Shown here: positions 38,444-46,545 of the stretch, in pieces | Position numbering within the stretch: the first letter of the stretch is position 1 | Layout: every line of letters starts with the position of its first letter | Source: Mycobacterium heckeshornense | GTDB lineage: Bacteria; Actinomycetota; Actinomycetes; Mycobacteriales; Mycobacteriaceae | NCBI RefSeq assembly: GCF_016592155.1 | Contig: NZ_AP024237.1 | Coordinates: 3,906,001-3,970,000, forward strand | DNA length: 64,000 nt | Reading direction: 5' to 3' | Position numbers and translations under genes: made by a program | The notes under the pieces: model-generated | The model's database searches: none | What the model was told of the DNA's origin: nothing | What the model saw: only the letters and a program-made list of their open reading frames with translations

Positions 38444-38886
38444 TCGTGATCGGATCCTTCGGTTGTCTCACGGGCATGCGACCGGCCTGCGCGCACACCG
38501 CCGAAGTGGCTGCTCATGGAGGCCCGGATCGCCTCGGGGTCCGGCGGTGAAGCCTGGTGCCGACCCGAGTGAAATCCGCCGTTGGATGCTACCCCGTGGT
38601 CCTGGTCACTCTGGTGTCGCCCATGGCGGTTGGATGGTGCCACGGCGCCGTTGGCCTGTGACGTCTGCTGTGGTGCCGCATCCGGCACCGCGGTTCCGGG
38701 CACCAGCCGGGCACCGGGTTCCCGTACTGGAAGGCCATGAGCGGTGCGCGACCGGACGGGCACGTTCTCGACCTCGGCTGCTGTGGACCACCCGTGATCC
38801 CAGACCGACTTCCAGTCCAGGTCGGCGCTGCGGGCCAAGTCATGCGGATCGACCAGCCACTCCGACAGCATCCGTTGATAAATCAC
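38440..38886 (-). CDS. C-terminal part of the conservon histidine kinase, in a shifted frame
   Basis: 148 codons from a GTG at 38886 that overlaps the stop of the main kinase frame. The text [29 protein letters not shown] and [14 protein letters not shown] is the conserved tail of Rv3365c-type kinases, and just upstream the same frame reads [18 protein letters not shown], so this is the kinase's own 3' end, not a separate gene. Removing 14 nt near 38937 fuses both frames (RVLKTAAAKLPTPAKGPEED). It might still be made by re-initiation at the GTGA overlap. Confidence 0.75.
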   Translation of the reverse strand: MIYQRMLSEWLVDPHDLARSADLDWKSVWDHGWSTAAEVENVPVRSRTAHGLPVREPGARLVPGTAVPDAAPQQTSQANGAVAPSNRHGRHQSDQDHGVASNGGFHSGRHQASPPDPEAIRASMSSHFGGVRAGRSHARETTEGSDHE

Positions 38887-41327
38887 GTCTTCCTCGGGCC
38901 CCTTGGCCGGCGTGGGTAACTTCGCAGCGGCGGTCTTTGCGTCGCGGTCTTCAGCACCCGGGCCGCGTTGGTCGGCGGGGATTGCCCCCGCCCCGACCCC
39001 GATGCGGCCGCATCGTCGGCGCGCGCGGCCCCCGAGCGTGACGAAAAGTAGGCCGAGGTGTCCGAAACCCGTCCGGGCGCGGGTTGTTCCGCTGGCGACT
39101 CCTGGTCGGTCTGCGCCAGCCGCGTGGCAGGTTGCTCACGCCGCGGCAACTCTTCGGGCCGCCCGCCGGCTGCGGTGGGCGGAGCGGGAACGCCGGTGAT
39201 GCCGCTGGAGCCAGGCTTGCGGCGTGGCAGCAGCGCCCCCGGTGGCCCGGTCGCGTGGGACCCGTTGCGGTCCGACGGCTCGGCGGCGACGGTTGCGCTA
39301 CGTTCCGCGTCGTGCGCACGGCGAGCAGCCCGCGCAGGGGTTGTCTCCGCAGCCGCCGGTCCCCGCGAAAACGCGACACCGGTTCTCGCTGGCGGCGGAG
39401 CGCCACGCAGGCCGACGAGCACGTTGGGTGGCAGGTAGACCTCGGCCGTCGTCCCCGAACTGCCTTCGGGTGCCGAGCTGCGCAGCCGCACCCGCATGCC
39501 GTGTCGGTCGGCGAGCCGGCCCACCACGAAAAGACCCATGTGGCGGGCATTGTCGGGGGTAACCTCGCCGCCGGCACGCAACCTGATGTTGGCGATCCTG
39601 CGATCTCCGTCGGTCATGCCCAGCCCGGAGTCGACGATCTGCACCAGAACCCCGCCGTTGCGGTGCCACACCGCGGAAACCCGCACAGGTGAGGTGGGTG
39701 GCGAGTAGCGCAACGCGTTGTCGATCAGCTCGGCAAGCATGTGCACGATGTCGCCCGCCGCGGCGCCCGTGATGGTGCAGTCGGGCACCGTCGCCGTCTC
39801 CACCCGTCGGTAGTCCTCCACCTCGGAGGTTGCCGCGTCAATCACCGTCGACAGCGCCAACGGTCCCCGTTGTTCGCGGGTGATCGGGGCACCCGCCAGC
39901 ACCAGCAGGTTGGCGCCGTTGCGGCGCATGCGCGCGGCCAGGTGGTCCAGGCGGAACAGGCTGTCGAGCCGGCCGGGGTCTTCCTCGTTGCGCTCCAGCC
40001 GGTCGATAAGCGCCAGCTGCTGGTCGACCAGTGAGCGGTTGCGCCGAGACATCGTTTCGAACATGTCGTTGACCAGCAGCCGCAACCGGGCCTCGTCGCC
40101 GGCCAGTAACAGCGCCTGGGTATGCAGCTCATCGACCGCGTGCGCGACCTGCCCGATCTCCTCGGTGGTGTACACCGGCAGCGGCTTGGGGGCATGCTCG
40201 TCGCCGGCGCGCACCCGGGCGATCTCGCCTTCGAGGTCCTCATGGGCGACCTTCAAAGCGCTGTCGCGCAGCACCCGCAGCGGCTGGATCAGCGACCGCG
40301 CTACCAGCCAAACCACCACCAGCGCCGCCACGAAGGCGGCCAGTACCAGCACCGCGTCGCGGATCGCGGCGTCGCGCCGACTGTTGGCGCGGTCCTCCAG
40401 CGACTTCGTCACCGACCCGGTGGTGTCCTTGATCACCTGCGCGGCGATCGCGTCGGTGGTCTGCACCGAGCGCAGCAGCTCGGGGTTGTTGACCAGCTGG
40501 CTGGTCGGGTCCGACATGATGGCCATCCGGCGGACCATCTGCTGCTGCAACGTCTTTGCCTGGGACGACCCGACACCGAGCACCTCGGCCATGCCGAACA
40601 GGGTCGACGGTTCGGTGCCGGCCAGCGTGATCATCGAGGTGCGCAGCTCGGGTTCGGGCAGATCGCCGCCACGGGTGATCAGCAGCCGCTGCATCATCAT
40701 CTGACCGCGAGCACCGATCGCGCGGCTCAATCCTTGTGCCGCGGCCCGGATCTGCGTGTTGTCCACGCGCACCGACCCGTCGACCGCGTTCTCGGCGGTC
40801 AGCAGGATCGGCGCATACATGGTCACCCGGTCACGCAGACCAATGCTGTTCGCCGCGATCTTGTCCAGCAGTGCCTGCCCGCCGGTCAACAGGGTGCCGA
40901 CCCCAGTCCGGACGTCGGGTGCCACGTCGGTGTCGGCCAGCCGCGCCTGCAGCTCATCCTTGCGGGCCTCGTAGTTCTTCTTGGCTCCCTCCACGTCAGA
41001 CCCGGTGGAGGTCGCGATCACCGCCACATCGAGCGCCGACATGTACTTGGTGATTGCCGGGACCACTTCGGCGCGGTCCGCGGCCAGCCGCAGGTTGCTG
41101 GCGTCGGTCATCGCTCCGGCGATGCGCAATCCGCCGAAAACCATCGCCAGCAGCAGCGGCACCAGCGCGATCGCTACGACTTTCCACCGCACAGGCCAGT
41201 TGCGCATCGACCACCTCGGCGGGCGTTTCGCGGGCGTGGGCTCCGCGGCATGGGCATCTAAGTCGTCGTCGAAACCGTCGTTCGGCACCGGCGAAACCAC
41301 CCGTTTCGGGTGGGCAAACAGCGTCAC
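38883..41327 (-). CDS. Conservon sensor histidine kinase (Rv3365c-like), truncated by frameshift
   Basis: 814 codons from GTG 41327 (VTLFAHPKRV); upstream in-frame starts run into the spoU-side promoter region. Order: membrane helix (VVAIALVPLLLAMVFGGL, about 49-66), extracytoplasmic nitrate/nitrite-sensing-type domain, second helix (VLVLAAFVAALVVVWLVA), HAMP, dimerisation helix with LDHLAARMRR, and HATPase (ELIDNALRYSPP, DSGLGM, ARHMGLFVVGRLA). The sensory and kinase core is complete; only the Pro/Ala tail is cut by a stop after RPRGPRKT. Ancestral full length would be about 957 residues. First gene of the conservon. Confidence 0.85.
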   Translation of the reverse strand: MTLFAHPKRVVSPVPNDGFDDDLDAHAAEPTPAKRPPRWSMRNWPVRWKVVAIALVPLLLAMVFGGLRIAGAMTDASNLRLAADRAEVVPAITKYMSALDVAVIATSTGSDVEGAKKNYEARKDELQARLADTDVAPDVRTGVGTLLTGGQALLDKIAANSIGLRDRVTMYAPILLTAENAVDGSVRVDNTQIRAAAQGLSRAIGARGQMMMQRLLITRGGDLPEPELRTSMITLAGTEPSTLFGMAEVLGVGSSQAKTLQQQMVRRMAIMSDPTSQLVNNPELLRSVQTTDAIAAQVIKDTTGSVTKSLEDRANSRRDAAIRDAVLVLAAFVAALVVVWLVARSLIQPLRVLRDSALKVAHEDLEGEIARVRAGDEHAPKPLPVYTTEEIGQVAHAVDELHTQALLLAGDEARLRLLVNDMFETMSRRNRSLVDQQLALIDRLERNEEDPGRLDSLFRLDHLAARMRRNGANLLVLAGAPITREQRGPLALSTVIDAATSEVEDYRRVETATVPDCTITGAAAGDIVHMLAELIDNALRYSPPTSPVRVSAVWHRNGGVLVQIVDSGLGMTDGDRRIANIRLRAGGEVTPDNARHMGLFVVGRLADRHGMRVRLRSSAPEGSSGTTAEVYLPPNVLVGLRGAPPPARTGVAFSRGPAAAETTPARAARRAHDAERSATVAAEPSDRNGSHATGPPGALLPRRKPGSSGITGVPAPPTAAGGRPEELPRREQPATRLAQTDQESPAEQPAPGRVSDTSAYFSSRSGAARADDAAASGSGRGQSPPTNAARVLKTATQRPPLRSYPRRPRGPRKT

Positions 41328-41582
41328 CGGACCGCGGCCGTGCGACCGACCGCTCCGCTGATATGCAGTGTTCGCGCGTGGTTCATGGGGGACTTCCTGC
41401 TTATCGTGACCCGCCGCGGGGCAGACCGGCGGGCGATATACGCATGGCAACTTGACGAGTATGACAGCCTCGGGCCGCGGTTACCACAGTTCTTACTGAA
41501 CAACCAGAGTTCGCCGGAGCCTGGTCACGCATCGAAATGTCGGCCGAGCAAATTGTGATCGGGCGCCTGTCATGATCAACGG
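41328..41582. promoter_or_regulatory. Original divergent region between kinase and spoU
   Basis: 255 bp of host sequence upstream of the conservon. In H37Rv Rv3365c and Rv3366 are divergent neighbours; here this gap ends at the stranded first codons of spoU (41583). It should hold the conservon promoter and, formerly, the spoU promoter, which now reads into the integrated element. No specific motif was identified. Confidence 0.5.
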
Positions 41583-41604
41583 ATGTTTCGGGTGATGTTC
41601 GTCT
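41583..41604 (+). other. attL: stranded 5' end of spoU with 12-bp core
   Basis: ATG TTT CGG GTG ATG TTC GTC T encodes MFRVMFV, the normal beginning of this methyltransferase (H37Rv begins MFRLLFVSPR). The last 12 bp, TGATGTTCGTCT (41593-41604), recur exactly at 60036-60047 inside the present spoU start. After the core the sequence changes to element DNA, so the frame runs on as an artificial 76-codon chimera. Confidence 0.85.
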
Positions 41605-41827
41605 TCGCAAATATCATTTTCCAGACAATGTCCGGCAGGCTGATCGCGGACGACACATACTCGAAGCCCGAGCAGAAGCACCGCGCGGCGGTCCCGGGTG
41701 GCGACAGCCTTGGCACCCCTGACGAGGCCTTGATCCGCAAGGTCTGCGTTCAGTTGTCGCAGCTCAGAGCCTCATATCACATAATCGACGTGAGCGGTAC
41801 GGAACCGGACTGAGTTGTACATACGCT

Positions 41828-42001
41828 TTGAACCGAACGCCCGGGCAGCGGAGGGCCGATCAACTTCGCGCACAAGATGGCGCAAGTTGGGCGAAGGAAG
41901 TTGACGTCTTGGCCGATTTAACTGACGAGGAATTCGTCGGGCACATGCAACACAGGGGGCGCCATGAGATCGGCATCCCGACCGAGAGTCGCGTCGGGTA
42001 A
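41828..42001 (+). CDS. Small hypothetical protein of the integrated element
   Basis: 57 codons from TTG, reading RADQLRAQDG, EVDVLADLTDEEFVGHM and ending PTESRVG. LTDEEF-type segments are frequent in small mycobacteriophage proteins, but I recognise no family. No good ribosome site is visible. Codon use is less GC-biased than the chromosome. Tentative. Confidence 0.3.
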   Translation: MNRTPGQRRADQLRAQDGASWAKEVDVLADLTDEEFVGHMQHRGRHEIGIPTESRVG

Positions 42002-42156
42002 TCGTCTCCAACCGCGAGCTACGCCAGGCCATCGATGGGTTCCGACGCTCAGCCGAGAAGTCCTCGAAGCGCCTTGAGGTCTTAACTTTGGTGCTCATCG
42101 CTTTGACCGCCGCGATCGTTGCCCTCACCGTCGTGCTCATCGTGTACGCCGGGTAG
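42001..42156 (+). other. Open stretch encoding a single-helix membrane peptide, no normal start
   Basis: The frame reads IVSNRELRQAIDGFRRSAEK, a basic linker, then LVLIALTAAIVALTVVLIVY and a stop at 42156: a coiled or charged head plus one membrane helix, a common phage small-protein design. No ATG, GTG or TTG occurs between the preceding in-frame stop (41965) and the helix-rich part except a TTG inside it, so the gene may have lost its start; it follows the previous frame directly. Confidence 0.3.
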
Positions 42157-42241
42157 AGGTCGTCCTTCGATCGGTGCAACGAGGAGATCCGCTCAGTTCC
42201 TCACTGAGGGTCGGGTGGGCATGTGCCGGAACCAATGGCGC

Positions 42242-42568
42242 CTACTCCACGACACGCAGGTCCGGCCTCGTCTCCCTCGACGGGGGCTCGGGAAGACCAA
42301 CCGACAAGCTCCGGTAGACCGGGTGCTCGTCGGCTGCACCAGGAGCGGAAAGACGACTCCTGGACCACTCCACGATCCCCAGGCCCGCAGCGTTGGCTAC
42401 GTCTAGCGCCAGGGCCGGGTCCACCATGTGAGCCCGGAGCCATCCTCCAATCGCCGGGAGCCGGTCCCTCGGCTCCATGTCCGGGTTCCGAAGCTGATGC
42501 GGCAGGGCGTTCGCCAAGGTCTCGATTGACTGGACCGGCGCTCGGTTGCGCCGCTTCGGTCGTCCCAT
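42242..42568 (-). CDS. Hypothetical phage-type protein
   Basis: 108 residues from ATG 42568 (MGRPKRRNRAPVQSIE), which shares bases with the stop of the preceding terminase-like frame (TGATG). Later text: LPHQLRNPDMEPRDRLPAIG and VDPALALDVANAAGLGIVEW. It has a basic head and a helical body; no domain recognised. The coupling to a terminase small subunit suggests a packaging or head-region gene. The plus-strand frame over the same bases is rejected. Confidence 0.5.
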   Translation of the reverse strand: MGRPKRRNRAPVQSIETLANALPHQLRNPDMEPRDRLPAIGGWLRAHMVDPALALDVANAAGLGIVEWSRSRLSAPGAADEHPVYRSLSVGLPEPPSRETRPDLRVVE

Positions 42569-42930
42569 CAGCGGGCCACCTTCCCCCAACGGGCTTGTGC
42601 TCCAGGGCGTCCGAGCTGGCTACGGGTCATCTTCCCGGTGCCGGCAGTCTCCTCCTCATCGGGCAGTGTCCGCGACTTGAGTAGCGACGTGAGCAGAGCA
42701 CGGTACTGCCGCAGTCCCCGACCTCAGGCGCAGCTACCGGCTGGCCTTGCGAGCCCTTCACTCGAAGGTCCGTCGGCGGCATCCACGATGGATTGCAGCC
42801 GGTGGACGACATCAGCGGTGCTTGCCGCCTGCTCCAAGATGATCAACTTCTCCGGGCAGCGGAAGGGTTCGACCCCGACGACCCCGACGTGAGAGCGGCG
42901 CGCGACCTTGTGCGCTGGGAGTTGGAACTA
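42568..42930 (-). pseudogene. P27-family terminase small subunit relic
   Basis: Three pieces in order on the minus strand: EKLIILEQAASTADVVHRLQ with SIVDAAD (one frame), LRVKGSQGQPVAAPEV (next frame), then LRQYRALLTSLLKSRTLPDE, EETAGTGKMTRSQLGRPG and WGKVAR to the stop at 42568 (first frame again). Together they give the P27 small terminase pattern (helices, then RGSxGQP, then RQxRALL...LPDE). Two opposite frameshifts around 42730-42755 disrupt it. This is the clearest phage structural marker in the element. Confidence 0.6.
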
Positions 42931-43197
42931 CTCGGCTCGTTCCCGCAAGACCCATCGGAGCTTAGGTGGCCAGGAGGGGTCGTTTCGATGCCGATACACC
43001 TGGACCCAGCCGTTGATTACGATCCCAAGTATGAATAGGGCGAAAATGAGGTGAATAGCGTTGTGCGTGCTGAAGAAGTTGTAGCACTCCAAGCCCGCGA
43101 ACGCGAGGACGAAGGCGCTGGATAAGACCATCCCGTACCTGTTGGTGCTGAGCCAGTTAAACGCCTTCAGCGGCGCGGAAGTCCGTGAAGGTGACAT
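42928..43197 (-). CDS. Small two-helix membrane protein (candidate immunity protein)
   Basis: 89 residues from ATG 43197 (MSPSRTSAPLKAFNWLST). Two hydrophobic segments, YGMVLSSAFVLAFAGLECYN and AIHLIFALFILGIVINGWVQ, separated by a short FFSTHN loop, then a basic tail (VYRHRNDPSWPPKLRWVL). No family recognised. It lies 5 bp after the WXG-like gene in the same direction, so it is co-transcribed; a membrane immunity or anchoring role is a guess from position and topology. Confidence 0.6.
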   Translation of the reverse strand: MSPSRTSAPLKAFNWLSTNRYGMVLSSAFVLAFAGLECYNFFSTHNAIHLIFALFILGIVINGWVQVYRHRNDPSWPPKLRWVLRERAE

Positions 43198-43202
43198 GTG
43201 CC

Positions 43203-44114
43203 CTACTCCCAAATCTTGCCGAGTATGTAGCCGATGCCCGAGAGGCCGCCAAGGACCGCGCATCCTGCTATTGCCCCTGGGCCTGTTTCCGACGTCGCGA
43301 GGGCGCCACCCGCGCACCCTGTGCCAAAAGCCACTCCCAGTCCCCCAAGCGTCGGTTCGCTCGGCTTGTGTAACTGCTGCTGAATGTCGTTTATTTGCTT
43401 CTGCTGGTCCTGGAGCTGCCTCTGAATTGGCCCCAAATCCGGGGCAGGAGGAGGGGCCGGCGTCGGAGTCGGGCTCGGCGTTGGCCCGTCTTGCTTGAAG
43501 GTGTTGTCGACAAGGCGGACACCGTATCGACGGTCTGCGTCACCGTCATTGATGATCTTGTCGTCGGGGCCGCTGTGAATCGGCTGTTCGTTGAACGTCG
43601 TATTGCCAATGCCTACGGCGGCGTTGGCGAGGTTGCCTGCGACTTCGTGGTCCACCCCGACTAGTTCGGCAGCCCGAGAACGGAGGTCGGCTGCGAATTG
43701 TTGAGCCTGAGCTTGACGGGCTGCTAGCTCTGCCGCCGTCCTGCTCCTGCGGGTGTCGGTGACCGACAAGTCTTCACCGACACTGAAACCGGCGTTATGC
43801 GCGTCCTCGACGGCGTAAAGCACCCTCCGCTTGGCAGCGTCGATATCGCCCGCACCGCGTCGTGCGATTCCGGATGCCTCACGTAGTTGGTCAGACTTGC
43901 CGCTAGCCGTAGCCTTGTCGGCGGTGGTCCGGTTGAGCAACGCATCTTGCGCTTGCCCCTCCCAGTTCATCGAGGCCGACTGGTTCCACACCTGCCAGAA
44001 TGCGTCATCCCATCGATCAGCGGTAGCGGTCCAGTGGTCAGCCGCTTCGATGAGATGGTCTGTGTCCCATGCTCGAATCTGTGAGAGAGTCGGCAATTCG
44101 ACGGTGGCGAGCAT
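43203..44114 (-). CDS. WXG-like ESX substrate candidate with glycine-rich C-terminal tail
   Basis: 303 residues. The N-terminal helical hairpin resembles type VII (ESX) substrates: WEG at 51-53 between two helices and YAVED (Y100-D104), matching the YxxxD/E secretion signal. Then a helical stretch rich in Ala/Gln (125-150), a Pro/Thr hinge (211-225), a Gln-rich coiled segment (229-249) and a hydrophobic, GxxxG-rich tail (255-300: LGGLGVAFGTGCAGGALA, then AIAGCAVLGGLSGIGYILG). The tail could insert in membranes. Its start overlaps the stop of the small upstream partner (TAATG), as in EsxA/B-type pairs. Function not established. Confidence 0.65.
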   Translation of the reverse strand: MLATVELPTLSQIRAWDTDHLIEAADHWTATADRWDDAFWQVWNQSASMNWEGQAQDALLNRTTADKATASGKSDQLREASGIARRGAGDIDAAKRRVLYAVEDAHNAGFSVGEDLSVTDTRRSRTAAELAARQAQAQQFAADLRSRAAELVGVDHEVAGNLANAAVGIGNTTFNEQPIHSGPDDKIINDGDADRRYGVRLVDNTFKQDGPTPSPTPTPAPPPAPDLGPIQRQLQDQQKQINDIQQQLHKPSEPTLGGLGVAFGTGCAGGALATSETGPGAIAGCAVLGGLSGIGYILGKIWE

Positions 44115-44404
44115 TACGCCTCCAACGCCTTCGCAATGTCGTCCAGTTTGGTCGCCGCTGCCGCGTCTTGGGCGGCGTAGAGGGTAGCCGCAGCGTCGGT
44201 TTTGATTGCTGTGATCCGGATACGTGCCGCGAATGCCTGCTCGGTTACAGCCGCACCGGCGTGTATTTCGTTGACAACTGCGGCGCTGGCCTGACTAGAG
44301 GCAGCCGGAACATTGGGTGCAGCGCCTACTAGGTCTCCCGCTACGGCGTGCCACCGCGCCGCTGTGACCCGAAGGTCGTCCTCATCCGCTCGCAGTGGCT
44401 TCAT
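44114..44404 (-). CDS. Small ESX/EspC-like helical protein
   Basis: 96 residues from ATG 44404 (MKPLRADEDDLRVTAARWHA). Two amphipathic helices with an Ala/Pro turn, no WxG, and near the C-terminus LYAAQDAAAATKLDD with Y76-D80 as YxxxD: the composition and length of EspC/Esx-like type VII partners. Immediately upstream of, and overlapping, the 303-residue WXG-like gene, so a secreted heterodimer is the natural inference. A longer frame to 44569 overlaps another relic and is not used. Confidence 0.6.
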   Translation of the reverse strand: MKPLRADEDDLRVTAARWHAVAGDLVGAAPNVPAASSQASAAVVNEIHAGAAVTEQAFAARIRITAIKTDAAATLYAAQDAAAATKLDDIAKALEA

Positions 44405-44607
44405 GGTGGCAGTATAGAAGCGTTTCCCATTGTTCCGTAGTCGGTCGGACGTGTATGAGGCGGTCGTACTCGTACAACGCGGGCCTGCCAGCCCTCCGGG
44501 CTGACCTTGCGGCGCGCTTGCGACCGTGGCCTCGCTTGTTCGGACCAGACGACGCAACACCAGGCGCAAAGCCTACTTCCCTCGGCCTTGCGGAATGGTT
44601 CCGCCAT
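44382..44607 (-). pseudogene. Frameshifted small zinc-finger-like phage protein
   Basis: One frame reads MAEPFRKAEGSRLCAWCCVV, the next continues GPNKRGHGRKR and YEYDRLIHVRPTTEQWETLL to a stop at 44382. Put together it resembles small phage/mycobacterial Cys-finger proteins (CxxC then GRGRKR). The second CxxC half is missing. It lies at the 5' side of the EspC-like gene, overlapping its start. Weakly supported. Confidence 0.3.
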
Positions 44608-44663
44608 ATGCTCACCGCGAGGAACTAGCGACCTTGACCCCTACGGCCTAGGAGCGTGGGTCA

Positions 44664-44746
44664 GTAAGAGTTTGTGCGGGTCCAGTGGTGCGCGCAGAAC
44701 ATGATCGGTTTCACTATGCGCTGAGGGTGACGGCCGTCGGCGTGTC
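44664..44746 (+). repeat. Left copy of 83-bp target-site duplication
   Basis: Identical over all 83 bp to 46392-46474. It begins GTAAGAGTTTGTGCGGG and ends GTCGGCGTGTC. The sequence is the left end of the IS1182-family element, copied when the IS1634-family element inserted. Confidence 0.92.
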
Positions 44747-46391
44747 CCGACTTGGGCCAAATTAGTGCGCACCGTCGGTGCGGATCTTGGCGAGTGCTTC
44801 GGCGAGGTCGTCGGGTAGGGCGTCGGCGGCGGTGAGGATTTGTCGTCCGGCGCGAATCTGCACGGTGCGGTAGCGGCGTGCGGTGCGGACGAATTTCTTG
44901 ATGCTCCAGCCGGTTTGGCGTTCGATCCAGTGCGATACAGCCATGGCGGCGAACACGACGCTGAGGTGCGCCTCGATCGAGTCGCGAGTGCGGTGGTAGA
45001 TCGGGCGAGCTTGAAGGTCATGCTTGGACATTCGGAAGGCCTTCTCGATGCGCCACAGCTGGTGGTAGGCGTCGATGACGAACTGCGCGGGTTGTTCGAC
45101 CAAGTTGGTGGTGTAGCCCTTCCAGCCGGCCAGCGCACGGGTCTTGGCCTCCAAGGCGCGGTTGACCGATTTGGTCGCACCGCTGAGTTGGATGTAGCGG
45201 TTGCGCTTGACCGGGGCATGCCCATCCACGGCGCGCTGGGCCTTGGCGATCTGCTCGTCGATGCCGCGCAGGGTGCGCCGGGCCCGGTCATGTCGGTACT
45301 GGTAGTAGATGACCCGATCCGGGATACCGCGGGCTTTCTCCGCTGAGGTGGCCGGCCACGGCTGGGTTAACACCAACCCGTCCGGGATGACCTCGTCCGG
45401 GTGCTTAGCGCGCCATTCGGCGATCACGTTGGGCAGCAATGAGATCCGGGTTCCCAGAATGAACGACAACCCCGCGGCCTGCAGGGCGACCTGGTTGGCT
45501 TCAGAGATCATCCCGGCATCAGCGACCACGGTGACCTCGCTCAAGCGGTGGGCGGTCTTGAACGCGTTGATCACCGGCAACATGGTCGCGGTCTCGGCCT
45601 TGTTGCCCTCGAAGGCAGCCACTGTCAGCGGGAACCCAGTCGCATCGGTCAACAAACCCAGGGTGATCTGTGGATCGAGTCGACGTTCCTTGGAAAACCC
45701 GGGCTCGCGAAACCCATCAACGGCATCGGTTTCAAAGTGCAGGGTGCTCACGTCGTAAAGCACCAGGCTGGCCGGACCCAACGCAGCGTGCGCTGCACAT
45801 GCAGCCGAAAGTGCCTGCCGGAATTCGGGTTTGGCGAAAATCGGCAGCCGCCGCTTCACCGTCCGATAGGCCGGCGAATCCACCCCGGTCTCCGAAAGCA
45901 CCCGCAGCGCATCGACCTTGCTGGTCGGTTCGATGATTCGGGCGCCCACCAGGTCCCGAAACACCTCATCTCCATCGGTGGCGGCATCAAAGCCCAGCAC
46001 CCGATAGGCATGACACAACGCCTCCCACAGGTGCTCAGAACAGGAGCCCACGATCTCCAGCGGCCGGCCACCGCCGGCAGCGGCCTGCTCGAGTCCCAAG
46101 TCCAGGCTCTGCTGACCGGCAGCCACGCGCTGAGCCGCAGCCGCCTTGAGCGCCTCCAGCTGGGCCTCACTGTGCGCCGAGCCGAGGTGCTCAATCTGGC
46201 GCGATCCCCGCCGCGAAGACCACACGATCTGCACCGCGGTTGCTCCCGAGGCCGTCTTCACCGTGCGCACATACGCCACCAGCGCACACTAAAGAACTTC
46301 AATTAGTGCAGACCTTCCGACCCGCCGCGACCGAAAACCCCAGCTCAGCGACTCGCAACCACCCCGATCCTCCAAAAGTGGCCCAAGTCAG
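44747..46391. mobile_element. IS1634-family insertion sequence, 1645 bp
   Basis: Lies exactly between the two 83-bp repeats. Ends: CCGACTTGGGCCA on the left, and the complement of the right end reads CTGACTTGGGCCA, a 13-bp inverted repeat with one mismatch. One intact transposase fills the element. Very long, variable target duplications are a known peculiarity of IS1634/IS1549 elements. Confidence 0.9.
44762..46279 (-). CDS. IS1634-family transposase
   Basis: 505 residues, DDE transposase of the IS4-superfamily/IS1634 type. First Asp in LVLYDVSTLHFET, second in VTVVADAGMISEANQ, and the Glu region as YHQLWRIEKAFRMSKHDLQ, followed by SIEAHLSVVFAAMAVSHWIE, the usual C-terminal family block. 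Uninterrupted, so the IS could still be active. It ends 15 bp from the left terminus. Confidence 0.92.
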   Translation of the reverse strand: MAYVRTVKTASGATAVQIVWSSRRGSRQIEHLGSAHSEAQLEALKAAAAQRVAAGQQSLDLGLEQAAAGGGRPLEIVGSCSEHLWEALCHAYRVLGFDAATDGDEVFRDLVGARIIEPTSKVDALRVLSETGVDSPAYRTVKRRLPIFAKPEFRQALSAACAAHAALGPASLVLYDVSTLHFETDAVDGFREPGFSKERRLDPQITLGLLTDATGFPLTVAAFEGNKAETATMLPVINAFKTAHRLSEVTVVADAGMISEANQVALQAAGLSFILGTRISLLPNVIAEWRAKHPDEVIPDGLVLTQPWPATSAEKARGIPDRVIYYQYRHDRARRTLRGIDEQIAKAQRAVDGHAPVKRNRYIQLSGATKSVNRALEAKTRALAGWKGYTTNLVEQPAQFVIDAYHQLWRIEKAFRMSKHDLQARPIYHRTRDSIEAHLSVVFAAMAVSHWIERQTGWSIKKFVRTARRYRTVQIRAGRQILTAADALPDDLAEALAKIRTDGAH

Positions 46392-46474
46392 GTAAGAGTT
46401 TGTGCGGGTCCAGTGGTGCGCGCAGAACATGATCGGTTTCACTATGCGCTGAGGGTGACGGCCGTCGGCGTGTC
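46392..46474 (+). repeat. Right copy of 83-bp target-site duplication
   Basis: Identical to 44664-44746. After it the IS1182-family sequence continues without gap (GCCGCCCGGAATGC), which proves that this was the pre-insertion continuation of the left end. Confidence 0.92.
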
Positions 46475-46545
46475 GCCGCCCGGAATGCACACTCGACGCC
46501 CGGGATGCATACTCAAGGCCCCACGGCAGGCAAGTGGCTTGACGG

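Noticed and set aside
41583..41813. 76-codon ORF MFRVMFVFANII...
   Set aside because: It is the stranded spoU start read on into element DNA, a chimera across attL and not a gene.
42793..43038. 81-codon plus-strand ORF
   Set aside because: It overlaps the minus-strand terminase relic and membrane protein gene; the minus strand gives recognisable sequence.
44664..46474. The 83-bp repeat as a CRISPR or recombination (att) repeat
   Set aside because: Only two copies, exactly framing one IS, and continuous with IS1182-family sequence; a target duplication explains it fully.
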